A stretch of 64,000 nt of DNA from Streptomyces formicae (GTDB lineage Bacteria; Actinomycetota; Actinomycetes; Streptomycetales; Streptomycetaceae). The position numbers were made by a program, and so were the translations under genes. Below the pieces are notes generated by a model, which was not told the origin of the DNA, ran no database searches, and saw nothing but the letters and a program-made list of their open reading frames with translations. Of the stretch, positions 1 through 7,003 are shown in pieces. The stretch is from contig NZ_CP022685.1 in assembly GCF_002556545.1 (NCBI RefSeq), forward strand, positions 9,154,001 to 9,218,000. Reading direction: 5' to 3'. Position 1 is the first letter of the stretch. Each line of letters begins with the position of its first letter.

Positions 1-1374
1 CGTGGCCTCGTGGAGCGCGAACTGACGGCCGATGCAGGCACGCGCGCCGGTGCCGAACGGTTTGAAGACGTGCGCGGGCCTGGCGCGCACCGCCGACGGC
101 GCGAACCGGTCGGGGTCGAACTCCGCCGCGTTCTCGCCCCAGGCCGCCGGGTCGCGGTGCAGCATCGTCGCGAGGACCAGCGCCCAGGCGCCCCTGCGCA
201 TCGGGTGTTCGCCGCCGAGCGTCGTGTCCTGGACGGCCTCGCGCGCGAAGCCCGGCGCGGTCGGCCACAGCCGCAGCGATTCGTCGAGCACCCGGCGCAG
301 ATAGCGGAGCTTGGCCACCTGCTCGTAGGCGGGCTCCCCGTCGGCTCCCCAGACCTCGTCGACCTCGGCCCGCGCGCGGGCGAGCACATCGGGGTGGCGC
401 GACAGGTAGTGCAGCGCGAACGACAGCGCGCCGGACGTCGTCTCGTGCCCCGCGACCAGGAAGGTGATCACCTGGCGGCGGATGTTCTCGGCGGAGAGCC
501 GCTCCCCGGTGTCGGGGTGGGCGACCTCCAGCATCCGGTCGAGCAGATCGCCCTGGCCGCCACCGGAGCCACCGGCGGCGCGGCGGGCCGCGACCACCTC
601 GTCGACGGTGCGGTTGAGGTAGGCCATGTCGGCCTCGTTGCGCCGGTCGGCGCCGCGCAACAGCAGCGGGCTGAGCAGCGGCGGCACCACGTTGCGGCGC
701 TGGGCGAAGGAGAGCGTGCCGACCATGGCCGTCACGAAGGGGTGCGGCGCGGCCCGTTCGAAGGAGCCGAAGTCGTGGCCGAAGCCGGTGCGGGCGATCG
801 TCTCCAGGGTCAGCTTCGTCATGTCGCCGGGCACGTCCACCGCGTCGCCCGCCGCCTCCCGCTCGTCCCACCGGGTGGTCAGCTGCCGTGCGACGTCCAG
901 CATCAGCGGGTGGTAGCCCGCCATCGCGTCCCTGCTGAACCCGGGGGCGAGGACGTCGTGCGCGAGCTGCCAGTTGGGCTCGTGGTTGTACGCCGTGAAG
1001 AGCCCGTCGCCCGCCACGGGGCGGAGGTTGGCGACGCCGAGCCCCACGTGTTTGGCGAACCGCGACTCGTCCGCGAGGTCGGCGGCGAGTTCGGCCCCCC
1101 ACACGAAGACGAACTCCTTGCCGAAGGCCTTCCGCCGGAAGATGGGTCCGAGCCGGTCGGCGATCCGCATCGAATCCTGCAGCGGGGTGCGGACGTTGAC
1201 GCCGAGCACGTCGCCGAGCAGCGGGACGCGGCGCGGCGGGTGTGGTATCCGGTGCAGCTCGGGCCAGCCCTGCTCCGCGCTGCGGAACCCCTTCGCGAGT
1301 CCGGTCGGGCCGACAGGGCCGGCCGGTCCCGTGGTGCTCGTACTCCCCGTCGCGGGCCGCGTCGTCTGCGCCAT
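1..1374 (-). CDS. Cytochrome P450, BM3/CYP102-like, 3' end off the window
   Basis: Heme monooxygenase, likely acting on fatty acids if the CYP102 resemblance holds. The minus strand is open from an ATG at 1374, preceded by a GGGAG ribosome site, to the window edge: 458 codons. Visible motifs are the I-helix AGHETTSG, the ExxR helix (ESLRLWPTAP) and the heme loop FGTGARACIGRQFALHEA at the extreme edge. The early TKLTLETIARTGFGHDF stretch is also typical of CYP102. Members of that family often carry a fused flavin reductase after the heme domain; whether this one does cannot be seen. It is divergent from a TetR regulator, the usual layout for repressor-controlled BM3 homologues. It is probably not part of the polyketide cluster, which begins 11 kb away. 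Confidence 0.88.
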   Translation of the reverse strand, partial: MAQTTRPATGSTSTTGPAGPVGPTGLAKGFRSAEQGWPELHRIPHPPRRVPLLGDVLGVNVRTPLQDSMRIADRLGPIFRRKAFGKEFVFVWGAELAADLADESRFAKHVGLGVANLRPVAGDGLFTAYNHEPNWQLAHDVLAPGFSRDAMAGYHPLMLDVARQLTTRWDEREAAGDAVDVPGDMTKLTLETIARTGFGHDFGSFERAAPHPFVTAMVGTLSFAQRRNVVPPLLSPLLLRGADRRNEADMAYLNRTVDEVVAARRAAGGSGGGQGDLLDRMLEVAHPDTGERLSAENIRRQVITFLVAGHETTSGALSFALHYLSRHPDVLARARAEVDEVWGADGEPAYEQVAKLRYLRRVLDESLRLWPTAPGFAREAVQDTTLGGEHPMRRGAWALVLATMLHRDPAAWGENAAEFDPDRFAPSAVRARPAHVFKPFGTGARACIGRQFALHEAT

Positions 1375-1422
1375 GTGCCCATCTCCCTTGTCCGACGGAC
1401 CCGTTGGGCCTGTTGTACGTGG

Positions 1423-1460
1423 ATTCAATAGGAGCTTCCAGTCTGGTGCCGTTGTTGAAT
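1423..1460. promoter_or_regulatory. Candidate TetR operator between P450 and tetR
   Basis: The 108-bp divergent intergenic region contains ATTCAA (1423-1428) and its inverted copy TTGAAT (1455-1460), with 26 bp between. The position suits a shared operator for the adjacent TetR protein, but the arms are short and widely spaced, so this is only a candidate. Confidence 0.2.
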
Positions 1461-1482
1461 TCGCGTCAAGTAAGGTGCCTGC

Positions 1483-2091
1483 ATGGCCGTGGAACCGCAG
1501 CAGCGCGCACGACGCAGACTGACCACGGAGGAGCGCCGTGAGCAGCTGCTTTCGGTCGGGTCGCGGCTGTTCGCGCAGAAGCCGTACGACGATGTGTGGA
1601 TCGAGCGCGTCGCCGAGATCGCCGGGGTCTCGCGCGGCCTCCTGTACCACTACTTCCCGACCAAAAGGGACTTCTTCGCCGCCGTGGTGCAGCGCGAGAG
1701 CGAGCGGATGTTGCGCCTGACGGCGGCCGTCCCCGGGGTGCCGGTGCGCGAGCAGATCACCACCGGACTCGACGCGTTCCTCGGCTACGTGGAGACCCAT
1801 GCGCACGGCTTCCGGGCGTTCCACCGGGCCGAGGCGGCGGGGGACCCGCAGGTGCGCGAGGTCTACCGGGAGGGCCTCGCCGCCCAGGAACGGCAGATCC
1901 TCGCGGCCCTCGCCGCCGACCCGGGCGCGGGGGAGCTCACCCAGGACCCGCCCGCGCTGCGCCTCGCCGTACGGGGCTGGCTCGCCTTCATGGTGGCCGT
2001 GTGCCTGGAGTGGCTGGAGGAGCCGGGCCTGACGCGGGAACAAGTGCGCGACCTGTGCGCGAAGGCCCTGTTCGGCGCGATCACACGCTGA
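1483..2091 (+). CDS. TetR-family transcriptional regulator
   Basis: A 202-residue repressor-type protein. The N-terminal helix-turn-helix is clear: RLTTEERREQLLSVGSRLFA is followed by GVSRGLLYHYFPTKRDF (about residues 12-65). The C-terminal two-thirds is the variable ligand-binding domain. It starts 108 bp from the divergent BM3-like P450 and likely controls that gene and itself, as BM3R1-type repressors do; this is inferred from layout. Its stop overlaps the end of the convergent HAD gene by 11 bp. Confidence 0.9.
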   Translation: MAVEPQQRARRRLTTEERREQLLSVGSRLFAQKPYDDVWIERVAEIAGVSRGLLYHYFPTKRDFFAAVVQRESERMLRLTAAVPGVPVREQITTGLDAFLGYVETHAHGFRAFHRAEAAGDPQVREVYREGLAAQERQILAALAADPGAGELTQDPPALRLAVRGWLAFMVAVCLEWLEEPGLTREQVRDLCAKALFGAITR

Positions 2092-2674
2092 GGCCGAGCG
2101 CTTCCCTCAGGTTCGCGGGAGAGGTGAAGAGGTGCCCGCGCAGACCGAGGGCCTCGGCGGCCCGGATGTTCTCCTCGCGGTCGTCGACGAACAGGACGTC
2201 GTCCGGTGCGGCGCCCAGGGCCTCCAGACACCAGAGATAGGCGCCGGGCTCGGGCTTGGCGTGGCCGATGCGGCAGGAGAAGGCGCGCACCTGGAAGCGC
2301 TTGAGCCAGGAATGCCGCTCTTCGTAGTGGGCGGCCAGCTCCTCGGGGATGTTGGACAGGAGCGCGATCGGCCTGCCCGCCGCCGCGAGTTCCTCGATCA
2401 GCGCGACCATGGTCTCCTCGACGGCGCTCCAACTGGCGATGTCGGCCTCGACGAGCTGCGCGATCCGCCGCTCGTCGAAGTCCGTGCCGAGCTCATCGGC
2501 CACCCGGCGCCAGTACGCGGGGCCTGTCACGTCCCCGCGGTCGTACGGCTGGCGCAGCCCCCAATAGGCGTCCCAGAAGGCGGTGTCGGGGGCGCCCGCG
2601 ATCGCGGCGACGCGGTCCTTGCCGTCCGGTGACTGGTGGCGCGCGATGACGCCGAACATGTCGAAGAGGATCAT
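2081..2674 (-). CDS. HAD-superfamily hydrolase (subfamily IA-like)
   Basis: A 197-residue haloacid dehalogenase-fold protein. Motif I is ILFDMFGV with nucleophile Asp5, motif II is IALLSN, the motif III lysine is in HAKPEPGAY, and motif IV is VLFVDDREEN. The second aspartate of the phosphatase DxD motif is replaced by Phe7. Some non-phosphatase HAD enzymes, such as 2-haloacid dehalogenases, also lack it, so phosphatase activity should not be assumed. It lies 9 bp downstream of the deoR-type gene on the same strand and is probably co-transcribed with it. The substrate is unknown. Confidence 0.85.
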   Translation of the reverse strand: MILFDMFGVIARHQSPDGKDRVAAIAGAPDTAFWDAYWGLRQPYDRGDVTGPAYWRRVADELGTDFDERRIAQLVEADIASWSAVEETMVALIEELAAAGRPIALLSNIPEELAAHYEERHSWLKRFQVRAFSCRIGHAKPEPGAYLWCLEALGAAPDDVLFVDDREENIRAAEALGLRGHLFTSPANLREALGLSV

Positions 2675-2683
2675 GGGGTCAGG

Positions 2684-3460
2684 TCATACCTTTCGTACGG
2701 TCACGCCCGCCGTGGCCAGCGCGTCGGTCTCCTCGTCCTGCGCCGTGACGTCCGTGACGACGGCGTGCAGGGCGGTGGCGGGTGCGACGAAGGCCAGGGC
2801 GGTACGCGAGAGCTTGGCCGCCTCCGCGACGGCGATGACCCGGCGTGCCGAGCCGATCGCAGCGCGCTTCACGGCGGCGTCGTCCAGGTCGTAGGCGGTC
2901 AGGCCGTCCGAGGCGGTGAGCCCGCAGCAGCCGATGACGGCCGTGTCGAAGCGCAGGGCCGCCAGTGACGCGGTGGTCAGCGGTCCCGTGAGCGCCAGCT
3001 CGCCGGGGCGCGGCCTGCCGCCGGGCACGAGCAGCGTCACCTGCGGCGCGCCGGTCAGCGCGTGCACCGCGTGCAGGGACAGCGGCATGGCGGTCACCCT
3101 GCGGTGCGCCAGCGCGCGGGCCACTTCCAGGCAGGTCGTGCCGCTGTCGACGACGACGGACTCGCCGTCGGCGATCAGCCCGGCGACCTCGGCGGCGATG
3201 CGCCGCTTGGTCTCGATGCCGTCGTGTTCCCGCAGCGCGAAGGGCGGCTCCTCGCCGCGCAGCAACAGGCTGCGGGCGCCGCCCCGGTAGCGCTCCAGGA
3301 CGCCCTGGTCGGCGAGCGTCTCCAGGTCGCGCCGGATGGTCATCTCCGAAGCGCCCGTGAGCCCGGCGAGCTCCGCGACGCCGAGACGGCCCGCCGCGCG
3401 CACGGCGTCCGTGATCTGCCGCAGTCGATCTGTACTGGCCACTCCCACATCAAACATCAT
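2684..3460 (-). CDS. DeoR-family transcriptional regulator
   Basis: The 258-residue reading starts at tandem ATG codons (3460 and 3457). The frame extends further upstream, but that would run through the operator-like palindrome and the divergent promoter. The N-terminal winged helix-turn-helix contains ASEMTIRRDLETLADQGVLE. The C-terminal DeoRC sensor begins around SVVVDSGTTCLEVARAL and usually binds a sugar phosphate or similar effector. It is divergent from an MFS permease and directly upstream of the HAD hydrolase, so the three may form a small uptake and metabolism unit. Autoregulation is inferred from the boxes at 3464-3512. Confidence 0.88.
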   Translation of the reverse strand: MMFDVGVASTDRLRQITDAVRAAGRLGVAELAGLTGASEMTIRRDLETLADQGVLERYRGGARSLLLRGEEPPFALREHDGIETKRRIAAEVAGLIADGESVVVDSGTTCLEVARALAHRRVTAMPLSLHAVHALTGAPQVTLLVPGGRPRPGELALTGPLTTASLAALRFDTAVIGCCGLTASDGLTAYDLDDAAVKRAAIGSARRVIAVAEAAKLSRTALAFVAPATALHAVVTDVTAQDEETDALATAGVTVRKV

Positions 3461-3463
3461 GTG

Positions 3464-3512
3464 TGTTCGGAAATCAAACTTCCGAACATGAATGTTGTTC
3501 GTTATGTTCGTT
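3464..3512. promoter_or_regulatory. Probable DeoR operator: four TGTTCG boxes
   Basis: A perfect inverted repeat has arms TGTTCGGAA (3464-3472) and TTCCGAACA (3480-3488) around a 7-bp spacer. It is followed by two direct TGTTCGTT boxes at 3496-3503 and 3505-3512, 9 bp apart. They sit between the divergent deoR-type and MFS genes. Repeated hexamers of this kind are usual DeoR binding sites, and the local position supports this adjacent regulator as the binder. Confidence 0.55.
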
Positions 3513-3557
3513 CGGGAGAAGTGGACAGGACGGCAGGTAGTCGCGGGAGAGAGACGC

Positions 3558-4799
3558 ATGAAGACCGTGGAGAACAGCGTGGACAGCACCTTGCGGGGCG
3601 CACGGCGGGCCACCTTCGGCTACTTCGCCCTGAACGGCTTCCTGATGGGGATGTGGATCGTCCACATCCCCGCGATCGAGGACCGCGCGGGGATCAGCCA
3701 CGCCGTGCTCGGCTGGCTCCTGCTGCTGCTCGGGGCGGGCGCCTTCGTGGGGATGCAGATCGTCGGGCCGCTCACGGACCGGATCGGCGCGCGGACCGTC
3801 GTCCCGGTGAGTGCCGCGCTGTGCAGCGCCGCGCTGGTGCTGCCGGGCGTCGCCACCAACGTCGGGGCGCTCGGCGCGGCGCTCCTCGTGCTCGGCTTCG
3901 GCAACGGCTGCCTGGACGTCAGCATGAACGCGCACGCCGTCCAGGTCGAACACGGCTACCGGCGGCCTGTCATGTCCGCCTTCCACGCCACGTTCTCCAT
4001 CGGCGGTGTCCTCGCGGCCCTGGTCGGGGCCCGTACGCTCAGTTGGGGCTGGAGCCCCGCGGTGACGCTCGCCGTGATCGCCGTCGCCGGTCTCGCGGCC
4101 GCCGTGCTGGCCGCCCCGGCGCTGCTCCGCGCCGAGCGCGCGGCGGGCGACGACGCGAACAGGGAGAGCGGTGCGGGCCCGGACGCCGATGCGAGAGCGA
4201 CGGTGCCGGTCAAGCGCCGCACTCCCCGCCGGATCTGGTTCCTCGCCGCCCTCGCCCTGATGCTGATGCTCTGCGAAGGCGTCGCCAACGACTGGAGCGT
4301 GCTGCACGCGCGCGACGTCCTCGACGCGCCCGCCGCCACCGCTGCCCTCGCCTACGGAGCCTTCGCCACCGCCATGACGGTGGGCAGACTGCTTGCCGAC
4401 CGGGTGGCCGCCCGCTTCGGCCCGGTCGCCGTCCTCCGCTACGGCGCGGGCGTGGCCGCGGTCGGTCTCACCGTGACCGCGCTCTCCCCGTGGGTCCCGA
4501 TGGCCCTGATCGGCTGGACCGTCTTCGGCGCGGGACTCTCCGGCTGCATACCGCAGCTCTTCAGCGCCGCGGGCCACGCCGACCGGGACGCGGCGGGCGT
4601 CAACGTCTCGCGCGTCGCGGGACTCGGCTACCTCGGCATGCTGGCGGGCCCCGCCGTGATCGGACCGCTGACCCACTTCGTCCCGCTCAACCTGACGTTC
4701 TTCCTGCCGGTGGCGTTCTGCGTGGTCGCCGCCTGCACGGCGGGTGTCCTGCGCCCGAGTCCGGCGCCGAGCGACGTCACGTCCGCCGTGCGACCGTGA
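3558..4799 (+). CDS. Major facilitator superfamily permease
   Basis: A 413-residue inner-membrane transporter with about 12 hydrophobic segments. It has the family pattern of two halves split by a charged, disordered loop (about residues 185-220, rich in D, E, R and K). The early GPLTDRIGARTVV is the characteristic loop motif between helices 2 and 3. The overall look is of the YbjJ/fucose-permease-like MFS group. The ATG at 3558 is preferred because GGGAGAGAG lies just upstream; the earlier in-frame ATG at 3492 lies inside the operator boxes. The substrate cannot be told from sequence; control by the divergent DeoR regulator suggests a carbohydrate or nucleoside-like compound. It overlaps the convergent methyltransferase gene by 23 bp. 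Confidence 0.85.
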   Translation: MKTVENSVDSTLRGARRATFGYFALNGFLMGMWIVHIPAIEDRAGISHAVLGWLLLLLGAGAFVGMQIVGPLTDRIGARTVVPVSAALCSAALVLPGVATNVGALGAALLVLGFGNGCLDVSMNAHAVQVEHGYRRPVMSAFHATFSIGGVLAALVGARTLSWGWSPAVTLAVIAVAGLAAAVLAAPALLRAERAAGDDANRESGAGPDADARATVPVKRRTPRRIWFLAALALMLMLCEGVANDWSVLHARDVLDAPAATAALAYGAFATAMTVGRLLADRVAARFGPVAVLRYGAGVAAVGLTVTALSPWVPMALIGWTVFGAGLSGCIPQLFSAAGHADRDAAGVNVSRVAGLGYLGMLAGPAVIGPLTHFVPLNLTFFLPVAFCVVAACTAGVLRPSPAPSDVTSAVRP

Positions 4800-5508
4800 C
4801 GATCTCGCGGCTGTCGGCGGTGACGGGGCCGCGCTCCCAGTCCCCGTACTGGGCCTCGACGGTGAACCCCGCATCGGTGAGGAAGTCCCCGAGCCCCGCG
4901 ACGTCGAGGAAGCGCAGGCTCGTGCGGTCGACCCGCAGCACGCCGCCGTCGGGACGGCCGACGGACTCGGTGAACGTCACCACGTCCCCGGCCACCTCTT
5001 CCACCTCGTGCCACACCCGCACGGCACGCCCCGCCGCGTCCACGAGGTCCCGCGCGTGCGCCGGGTTCCACTCCTGCCATGCCCTGGCCCCCGGATACCG
5101 GGTCTCGAAGGCGAAGCGTCCGCCGCCGCGCAGCGCGGCGTGCACGGCGCTGAGCGACGCGCGCAGTTCGTCGTCGCCGACCAGGCACTGGAACGCGTGG
5201 CTGACCATCGTCGCCAGGTCGAACTCCCGGTCCCAGGAGGCGTCCGATGCCGTGCCGTGCATCCACTCGATGTCCGCGCGCCGACGTGCGCGTTCGAGCA
5301 TGGCGGCGGACGGGTCGAGACCGACGAGCCGTCCCGCATGCCCACGCGCGCGTGCCTGGTGCAGCATGGCTCCGGTGCCGCAGCCCACGTCGAGGACGGC
5401 GTCGGCCCGCAGGACGAGGTCGTTGTAGAAGGCGTCGGAGCGGTGGCGTGTGCCGTCCCACGGGTTGAGCAGGTCGTAGAGGGCGGCGGCGTCGGCGTCG
5501 GTGTACAT
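4777..5508 (-). CDS. Class I SAM-dependent methyltransferase
   Basis: A 243-residue Rossmann-fold methyltransferase. Motif I is VLDVGCGTG near residue 40, the ribose-binding acidic residue follows in LVGLDPSAAM, and FDLATMVSHAFQCLV is the motif IV region. The start at 5508 (MYTDADAAALYDLL) is chosen because alignable sequence begins there; an in-frame start 36 bp upstream would add twelve unremarkable residues. The substrate is unknown. It stands alone between a permease and a ROK regulator with no visible link to the polyketide cluster. Confidence 0.85.
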   Translation of the reverse strand: MYTDADAAALYDLLNPWDGTRHRSDAFYNDLVLRADAVLDVGCGTGAMLHQARARGHAGRLVGLDPSAAMLERARRRADIEWMHGTASDASWDREFDLATMVSHAFQCLVGDDELRASLSAVHAALRGGGRFAFETRYPGARAWQEWNPAHARDLVDAAGRAVRVWHEVEEVAGDVVTFTESVGRPDGGVLRVDRTSLRFLDVAGLGDFLTDAGFTVEAQYGDWERGPVTADSREIVTVARRT

Positions 5509-5668
5509 CGGGGCAGTATGGGCGAACGGTCGGTTCGGACCCACCTGATTCTTGGGGGCGCCACTGGCACCGTCTCGATCGCGGCCGCGGCTGGGCTTCC
5601 GCGCATGCCGGATCCGTGCCTCTCGTGATGTCAGCGCGCGGGTATGTTGCCGACCGGAGAGGAGTCAC

Positions 5669-7003
5669 ATGGCTGAGCGGGGCAGTCGGACGGTGCGCGA
5701 CCTGCGCGTGGGCAATCGCGCCACGGTGCTGCGGCGGCTGTACTTCGGCGGGCCGATGAGCCGTCAGGCGCTCGGCCCCGCGACCGGACTGAGTTCGGGA
5801 TCCGTGAGCAACGTCGTCGCCGAACTCGCCGCGGACGGCCTCCTGGAGGAGGCGGGAGTCGTCGAGTCCGACGGCGGCCGCCCGCGTACGCTCCTGCGCG
5901 TCGCCCCGTCGAGCGGCCGCCTCATCGGCGTCGACGTGGGGGAGACACGGGTGCGTGTGGCGGCGCTCGACCTCGCGCTCACCGAACTGGCCTGCACGGA
6001 AAGCCCGTTGACGGACTCGGGCCACGACGTCGAACTGATCGTGCGTCACATCAGGGACGGCGTCACGGAGGTGGGTGGGGGCTCACGGGGCGGCGGGGCG
6101 CCGGGCAGTGGTGCGGCGGGTGGCGGTGACCTGATCGGCGTGGGCGTGGGTGTGCCGGGGATCGTCGACCGGGACGCGTCGGGCGCCACGGTGGTGCACG
6201 GCCAGACCATCGGCTGGGACGCCGTCCCGCTGGAGATGATGCTGCGCGAGGCCGTCGAACTCCCCCCGGGCACGGCCTACTTCGTCGACAACGGCGCGCG
6301 GGCGCTCGGCCAGGCGGAGATGTGGTGCGGCGGCGGGCGCGGTGCGCGGGACGCGGCGATCGTCCTGGTCGGCTCGGGCGTGGGCGCGTGCGTCGTCACC
6401 GACGGCGTCCTCCACGGCGGTGCACGCGGCGGCCCCGCCGAGTGGGGCCACCTCACCGTGAGCGTCCGGGGCCGCAGGTGCCGCTGCGGGGCCCGCGGGT
6501 GCCTGGAGGCGTACGCGGGAGCCGAGGCGCTGCTGGAGCGGTGGCAGGAGGCCGGTGGCCAACTGCCCCCGGGCGCCGACGAGGAGACCGGCGTGAGCGC
6601 CCTGCTCGCCGCCGCGTATCCCCAGGACGGAGGCAGGCCCGACCCCGTCGCGCTGGCCGTGCTCGACGAGACCGCGGAGTACCTGGGCGCGGGCATCTCC
6701 GACCTCGTCAACCTCTTCGGCCCCGAACGCGTCCTGGTCGGCGGCTGGGCGGGCCTCCAACTCGGCCCCCGTCTCCTGCCCGCCGTACGGGAGTACGCCG
6801 ACGCGTACGCCCTGCGCCACCCCGCCGCCCGCGTCACCATAGACCTCGGCAAACTCGGCCCGGACGCGGTCACGGTGGGCGCGGCGACGCTGCCCCTCGC
6901 GGACTTCTTCGACCGCGGCGGCCGCCGCGCGACACCGCCCCGCACTGGGTGCGAAGGTCAGATGGATGGTGGTGGTCCCGCCTCGATGTCCGCGATCAGT
7001 TGA
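5669..7003 (+). CDS. ROK-family regulator/sugar kinase-like protein
   Basis: 444 residues. The start is ATG 5669 with GGAGAGGAG upstream. An N-terminal winged helix (MSRQALGPATGLSSGSVSNV) precedes a ROK domain with the ATP-phosphate motif IGVDVGETRVRV, the VPGIVD segment, a DNGARALGQAE motif at the sugar-binding site, the GGPAEWGH motif and a zinc-binding CRCGARGCLEAY signature. Proteins with this build are XylR/NagC-type sugar-responsive repressors; kinase activity is optional in the family. A Gly-rich linker, GGGSRGGGAPGSGAAGGG, interrupts the first half. The C-terminal residues overlap the end of the convergent STAND regulator by 46 bp. Confidence 0.88.
   Translation: MAERGSRTVRDLRVGNRATVLRRLYFGGPMSRQALGPATGLSSGSVSNVVAELAADGLLEEAGVVESDGGRPRTLLRVAPSSGRLIGVDVGETRVRVAALDLALTELACTESPLTDSGHDVELIVRHIRDGVTEVGGGSRGGGAPGSGAAGGGDLIGVGVGVPGIVDRDASGATVVHGQTIGWDAVPLEMMLREAVELPPGTAYFVDNGARALGQAEMWCGGGRGARDAAIVLVGSGVGACVVTDGVLHGGARGGPAEWGHLTVSVRGRRCRCGARGCLEAYAGAEALLERWQEAGGQLPPGADEETGVSALLAAAYPQDGGRPDPVALAVLDETAEYLGAGISDLVNLFGPERVLVGGWAGLQLGPRLLPAVREYADAYALRHPAARVTIDLGKLGPDAVTVGAATLPLADFFDRGGRRATPPRTGCEGQMDGGGPASMSAIS

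Noticed and set aside
10..1431. 473-codon plus-strand frame opposite the BM3-like P450
   Set aside because: Low-complexity Arg/Gly/Val protein with no motif; the antisense frame has complete P450 signatures and a good ribosome site.
3492..3557. Upstream ATG for the MFS gene
   Set aside because: It falls within the direct TGTTCG boxes and lacks the strong ribosome site that precedes ATG 3558.
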